Positions 6,299 to 8,842 of a stretch of 8,842 bases of DNA are shown in pieces. Within the stretch, counting starts at the first letter, position 1, and each line of letters starts with the position of its first letter. The translations under genes were made by a program, and so were the position numbers. Source of the stretch: an uncultured Lachnospiraceae bacterium. GTDB taxonomy: Bacteria > Bacillota > Clostridia > Lachnospirales > Lachnospiraceae. The notes beneath the pieces were generated by a model. The model did no database searches and was not told where the DNA came from. It saw only the letters and a program-made list of their open reading frames with translations. The stretch spans positions 47,974 to 56,815 of the forward strand of contig CAJUCK010000013.1 in NCBI GenBank assembly GCA_910585395.1. The letters run 5' to 3'.

Positions 6299-7201
6299 GT
6301 GAATGAATCATTTTTGGAAGGTTTAAAGAAGATAACAGAACAGTGTTTTGCACAAGAGAAAATGAGCAGCCATACCACCTTTCGCGCAGGAGGGCCGGCA
6401 GAATATTATATCCGCCCCAAACGGGCGCAGGTGGCAGAAATCGTTTCTCTGTGCAAAGCCTGGGAAATCCCCTGGCTGGTTATTGGAAATGGCAGTAATC
6501 TTCTAGTTGGGGATAAAGGAATTGCTGGAGTGGTGATTGAGCTGGGCAGAGAAGCATCAGAGGTGGCGGCAGAAGGAAATGTGATAAAAGCAGAGGCAGG
6601 AGCTATGCTGTCTGCTGTGGCTAGGACAGCAGCAGACCATAGCCTTACGGGGATGGAATTTGCATCAGGAATCCCTGGAACCATAGGCGGAGCAGTGGTG
6701 ATGAATGCAGGCGCTTATGGCGGTGAGATGAAGCAGATTATAAGGAAAGTGACAGTCTTGACGCCAGAAGGGCAGGAAAAAGTACTGACGTTGGAAGAAC
6801 TAGATTTGGGCTATCGTCATAGCTGTATTCCAGAGAATGATTATATTGTATTAGATACAGAGCTGGAACTAAAAACAGGAAATTCCGAGGTGATACAAGA
6901 ACAAATGGCGAAACTGCGAAGCCAGCGCAGCAAAAAACAGCCTTTGGAATATGCCAGTGCAGGAAGCACCTTTAAACGGCCAGAGGGATATTTTGCAGGA
7001 AAGCTGATACAGGATGCAGGGCTGCGGGGATTTCAGGTAGGCGATGCCCAGGTGTCAGAGAAACACTGTGGTTTTGTGATTAACCGGGGCGGCGCAACAG
7101 CAGCAGAAATTCGTGAGCTGATCCGTCAGGTGCAGGATAAGGTAGAAGCGAATTCAGGAGTAAGACTGGAAACAGAAGTGCGGTTTCTAGGAGATTTCTA
7201 A
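6299..7201 (+). CDS. murB: UDP-N-acetylenolpyruvoylglucosamine reductase
   Basis: MurB is a cytoplasmic FAD enzyme that uses NADPH to reduce UDP-GlcNAc-enolpyruvate to UDP-MurNAc, the second committed step of peptidoglycan synthesis. The 300-residue length fits the short, type II form. The FAD-binding domain shows GNGSNLLV, then the glycine-rich stretch ASGIPGTIGGAVVMNAGAYG. Likely active-site residues are R173 (YRHS), S223 (AGSTFKRP, proton donor) and E293 (ETEVRF). The MurB C-terminal domain includes KLIQDAGLRG and HCGFVIN. The start is a GTG one base after the aminopeptidase stop, so translation is probably coupled. The rapZ start follows 13 bases after the stop. Confidence 0.97.
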   Translation: MNESFLEGLKKITEQCFAQEKMSSHTTFRAGGPAEYYIRPKRAQVAEIVSLCKAWEIPWLVIGNGSNLLVGDKGIAGVVIELGREASEVAAEGNVIKAEAGAMLSAVARTAADHSLTGMEFASGIPGTIGGAVVMNAGAYGGEMKQIIRKVTVLTPEGQEKVLTLEELDLGYRHSCIPENDYIVLDTELELKTGNSEVIQEQMAKLRSQRSKKQPLEYASAGSTFKRPEGYFAGKLIQDAGLRGFQVGDAQVSEKHCGFVINRGGATAAEIRELIRQVQDKVEANSGVRLETEVRFLGDF

Positions 7202-7208
7202 AAGGAGG
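7201..7208 (+). promoter_or_regulatory. Near-perfect Shine-Dalgarno for the TTG start of rapZ
   Basis: The sequence aaaggagg, beginning on the last base of the murB stop codon, is 6 bases before the TTG at 7215. The TTG is the only start that keeps the conserved N-terminal strand KFIILTG before the P-loop; the next in-frame ATG is the Met inside the P-loop (GMSGAGKS). A strong site paired with a weak start codon suggests moderated output. Confidence 0.85.
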
Positions 7209-7214
7209 ACGGTA

Positions 7215-8090
7215 TTGAAATTTATTATTTTGACAGGGATGTCTGGGGCAGGAAAGAGCACAGCGTTAAAGATGATGGAAGATATAGGTTACTTCTGTGT
7301 GGACAACTTGCCCATTGCCCTGATTGAGAAATTTGCCCAGCTTGCAGACCAGCAGGACTCTGAGCTGCAGAAAGTTGCCGTGGGGGTGGATATCCGCAGC
7401 GGACAGTCTCTGCTGGAGCTGCAGAATGTATTGGACTGCCTGGAACAGAAAGGAAAAGCCTTTGATATTCTTTATCTGGATTCCGCAGACGAAGTGTTGG
7501 TGAAACGTTATAAGGAGACCAGAAGGACGCACCCTCTTGCGGGAAGTGAAAGAGTGGACCGGGGAATCCACGAAGAACGAAGGAGGCTGGAATTTCTTAA
7601 AAATCAGGCAGACTATATTGTGGATACCAGCAATATGCTGACCAGAGAACTGAAAGCAGAGCTGGAAAAAATTTTTGTACAGAACCAGGATTATAAGAAT
7701 CTGTTTATCACCATAGTCTCTTTTGGTTTTAAGTATGGAATTCCCACAGATTCAGATCTGGTATTTGATGTGCGATTTCTTCCCAATCCTTACTATGTGG
7801 AAGGGCTGCGCGCCAAAACTGGGAATGACAAAGAAATTCAGGAATATGTGATGCAGTTTGCAGAGGCAGGGAAGTTTTTAGATAAACTGGAAGATATGGT
7901 AAAATTCTTGATTCCAAATTATATTACAGAAGGTAAGACCCAGCTTGTGATAGCGATAGGATGCACGGGCGGCAAACATCGATCGGTAACTCTTGCCAAT
8001 GGACTGTATGAGAGGATGCGGCATCAGAGAGAGTATGGGCTTAAGATCGAACACAGAGATATTCAGAAAGATGCGCTCCGCAATAAATAG
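7215..8090 (+). CDS. rapZ: RapZ/YvcJ-family nucleotide-binding regulator
   Basis: The 291-residue protein has the family length (about 285-295). It has an N-terminal P-loop kinase-like domain with Walker A GMSGAGKS at 8-15, a conserved DNLP segment near residue 30, and TRRTHPL further on. The C-terminal RapZ domain includes FGFKYGIP, the FLPNPYY segment and the conserved CTGGKHRS at 250-257. In enterobacteria RapZ binds glucosamine-6-phosphate and guides RNase E to the small RNA GlmZ, which sets GlmS levels. The B. subtilis homologue YvcJ binds and hydrolyses nucleotides and affects competence. Its target in this organism is unknown. Lying directly after murB, an amino-sugar or cell-wall role is attractive, but that is inference. 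The start is TTG with a strong ribosome binding site. whiA begins 14 bases downstream. Confidence 0.95.
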   Translation: MKFIILTGMSGAGKSTALKMMEDIGYFCVDNLPIALIEKFAQLADQQDSELQKVAVGVDIRSGQSLLELQNVLDCLEQKGKAFDILYLDSADEVLVKRYKETRRTHPLAGSERVDRGIHEERRRLEFLKNQADYIVDTSNMLTRELKAELEKIFVQNQDYKNLFITIVSFGFKYGIPTDSDLVFDVRFLPNPYYVEGLRAKTGNDKEIQEYVMQFAEAGKFLDKLEDMVKFLIPNYITEGKTQLVIAIGCTGGKHRSVTLANGLYERMRHQREYGLKIEHRDIQKDALRNK

Positions 8091-8104
8091 AGCGGGAGGA
8101 AAAA

Positions 8105-8842
8105 ATGTCATTTTCAGGCGAAGTCAAGGAGGAGCTGTCGCGGCAGTTTCATAAAAGCAGGCATTGCCAGATTGCTGAGATTGCAGCTATTTTGAGCTTT
8201 GCGGGGAAACTGGAAGAATTTCAGGAAGAAAGGCAGCTTCATGTTTATACAGAGAACATTTCTCTTGCACGAAAATATTTTATGTTAATGAAAAAAACCT
8301 TTCATGCGGATGTGAGTATTGCCGTCCGGCAGAATATTTGTCTTCACAAGAGCAGAGTTTTTGTAATTTCTCTGAAAAATCAACAAGAAATTCAAAAGGT
8401 TCTGCAGGCAGTAAAATGGGAGAATGAACATGGTGAGAATATTCATACCAGGGCGCTTGCCAGCGGTCTGCTGGTGCAGAGATCCTGCTGCCGCAGGGCG
8501 TTTATACGGGGAGCATTTTTAAGTGCGGGTTCTATGAGTGATCCTGAAAAATCTTATCATTTTGAAATTGTGTGTATCGGGGAGGAACGTGCATGCCAGT
8601 TAAAAGAAATAATTAACACTTTTGATATGGATGCCAAAATCGTGCAGCGTAAGAAAAGCCATGTGGTGTACTTAAAAGAAGGCGCTCAGATTGTGGATAT
8701 GCTGAATATCATGGAAGCGCATGTGGCATTGATGAATCTGGAAAATGTCCGCATATTAAAGGAGATGCGCAATTCAGTGAATCGCCAGGTTAATTGTGAA
8801 ACTGCAAATCTTTCAAAAACTGTAAATGCATCTGTTAGGCAG
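8105..8842 (+). CDS. whiA: WhiA, DNA-binding sporulation/division regulator, 3'-truncated
   Basis: The frame is open from the ATG at 8105 through the last base, giving 246 codons of a protein usually near 315 residues. About 70 C-terminal residues lie beyond the window. The start is preceded by gggagg at 8094-8099, 5 bases upstream. The N-terminal MSFSGEVKEEL is typical of the family. A region like LAGLIDADG homing endonucleases follows, centred on FIRGAFLSAGS (133-143). The DNA-binding domain begins at 221-246 with MRNSVNR, VNCETANL and KTV. WhiA controls sporulation division in Streptomyces and influences division and chromosome segregation in B. subtilis, where its role as a transcription factor is less clear. 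In B. subtilis yvcK separates rapZ and whiA; here they are adjacent, 14 bases apart. Confidence 0.95.
   Translation, partial: MSFSGEVKEELSRQFHKSRHCQIAEIAAILSFAGKLEEFQEERQLHVYTENISLARKYFMLMKKTFHADVSIAVRQNICLHKSRVFVISLKNQQEIQKVLQAVKWENEHGENIHTRALASGLLVQRSCCRRAFIRGAFLSAGSMSDPEKSYHFEIVCIGEERACQLKEIINTFDMDAKIVQRKKSHVVYLKEGAQIVDMLNIMEAHVALMNLENVRILKEMRNSVNRQVNCETANLSKTVNASVRQ

Overview
The window is a densely packed stretch of bacterial core chromosome with every gene on the + strand. I read it as a low-to-mid GC Firmicute of class Clostridia, probably Lachnospiraceae. The reasons are strong Shine-Dalgarno sites (for example aaaggagg before rapZ), the presence of HPr kinase/phosphorylase and WhiA, and the murB-rapZ-whiA gene order. 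The family-level assignment is inference. I see no mobile element, CRISPR array, tRNA, rRNA or riboswitch, and no gene-free stretch longer than 55 bases.

Layout: positions 1-2019 hold the 3' part of ftsH (membrane AAA+ zinc protease), whose start lies before the window. It has an unusually long C-terminal tail of about 330 residues containing a repeated short motif, P-L-E-(I/V)-(N/D)-T-(L/M). At 2019-3896, overlapping the ftsH stop by one base, is uvrC (nucleotide excision repair endonuclease). A 55-base gap follows, with a good candidate sigma-A promoter (TTGAAG, 17 bp, extended -10 TGGTAAAAT). Next come hprK (3952-4899), an M18 aminopeptidase (4903-6297), murB (6299-7201, GTG start), rapZ (7215-8090, TTG start) and whiA (8105 to the window end, lacking its 3' end). 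Gaps among these five genes are 1 to 14 bases, so they are very likely one operon.

How the genes fit together: ftsH and uvrC form a quality-control and DNA-repair pair with coupled translation. The hprK-to-whiA run joins carbon-catabolite signalling (HprK acting on HPr), peptide turnover (M18 aminopeptidase), peptidoglycan precursor synthesis (MurB), a P-loop regulator linked in other bacteria to amino-sugar supply (RapZ/YvcJ) and a cell-division-associated DNA-binding protein (WhiA). Its common theme is matching envelope growth and division to nutrient state; that theme is inference from family knowledge. The yvcK/mgfK gene that separates rapZ and whiA in Bacillus subtilis is missing here.

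Most of the window is ordinary conserved housekeeping sequence. The one element I cannot explain from known families is the repeat-bearing FtsH tail. I found no convincing new multi-gene system.
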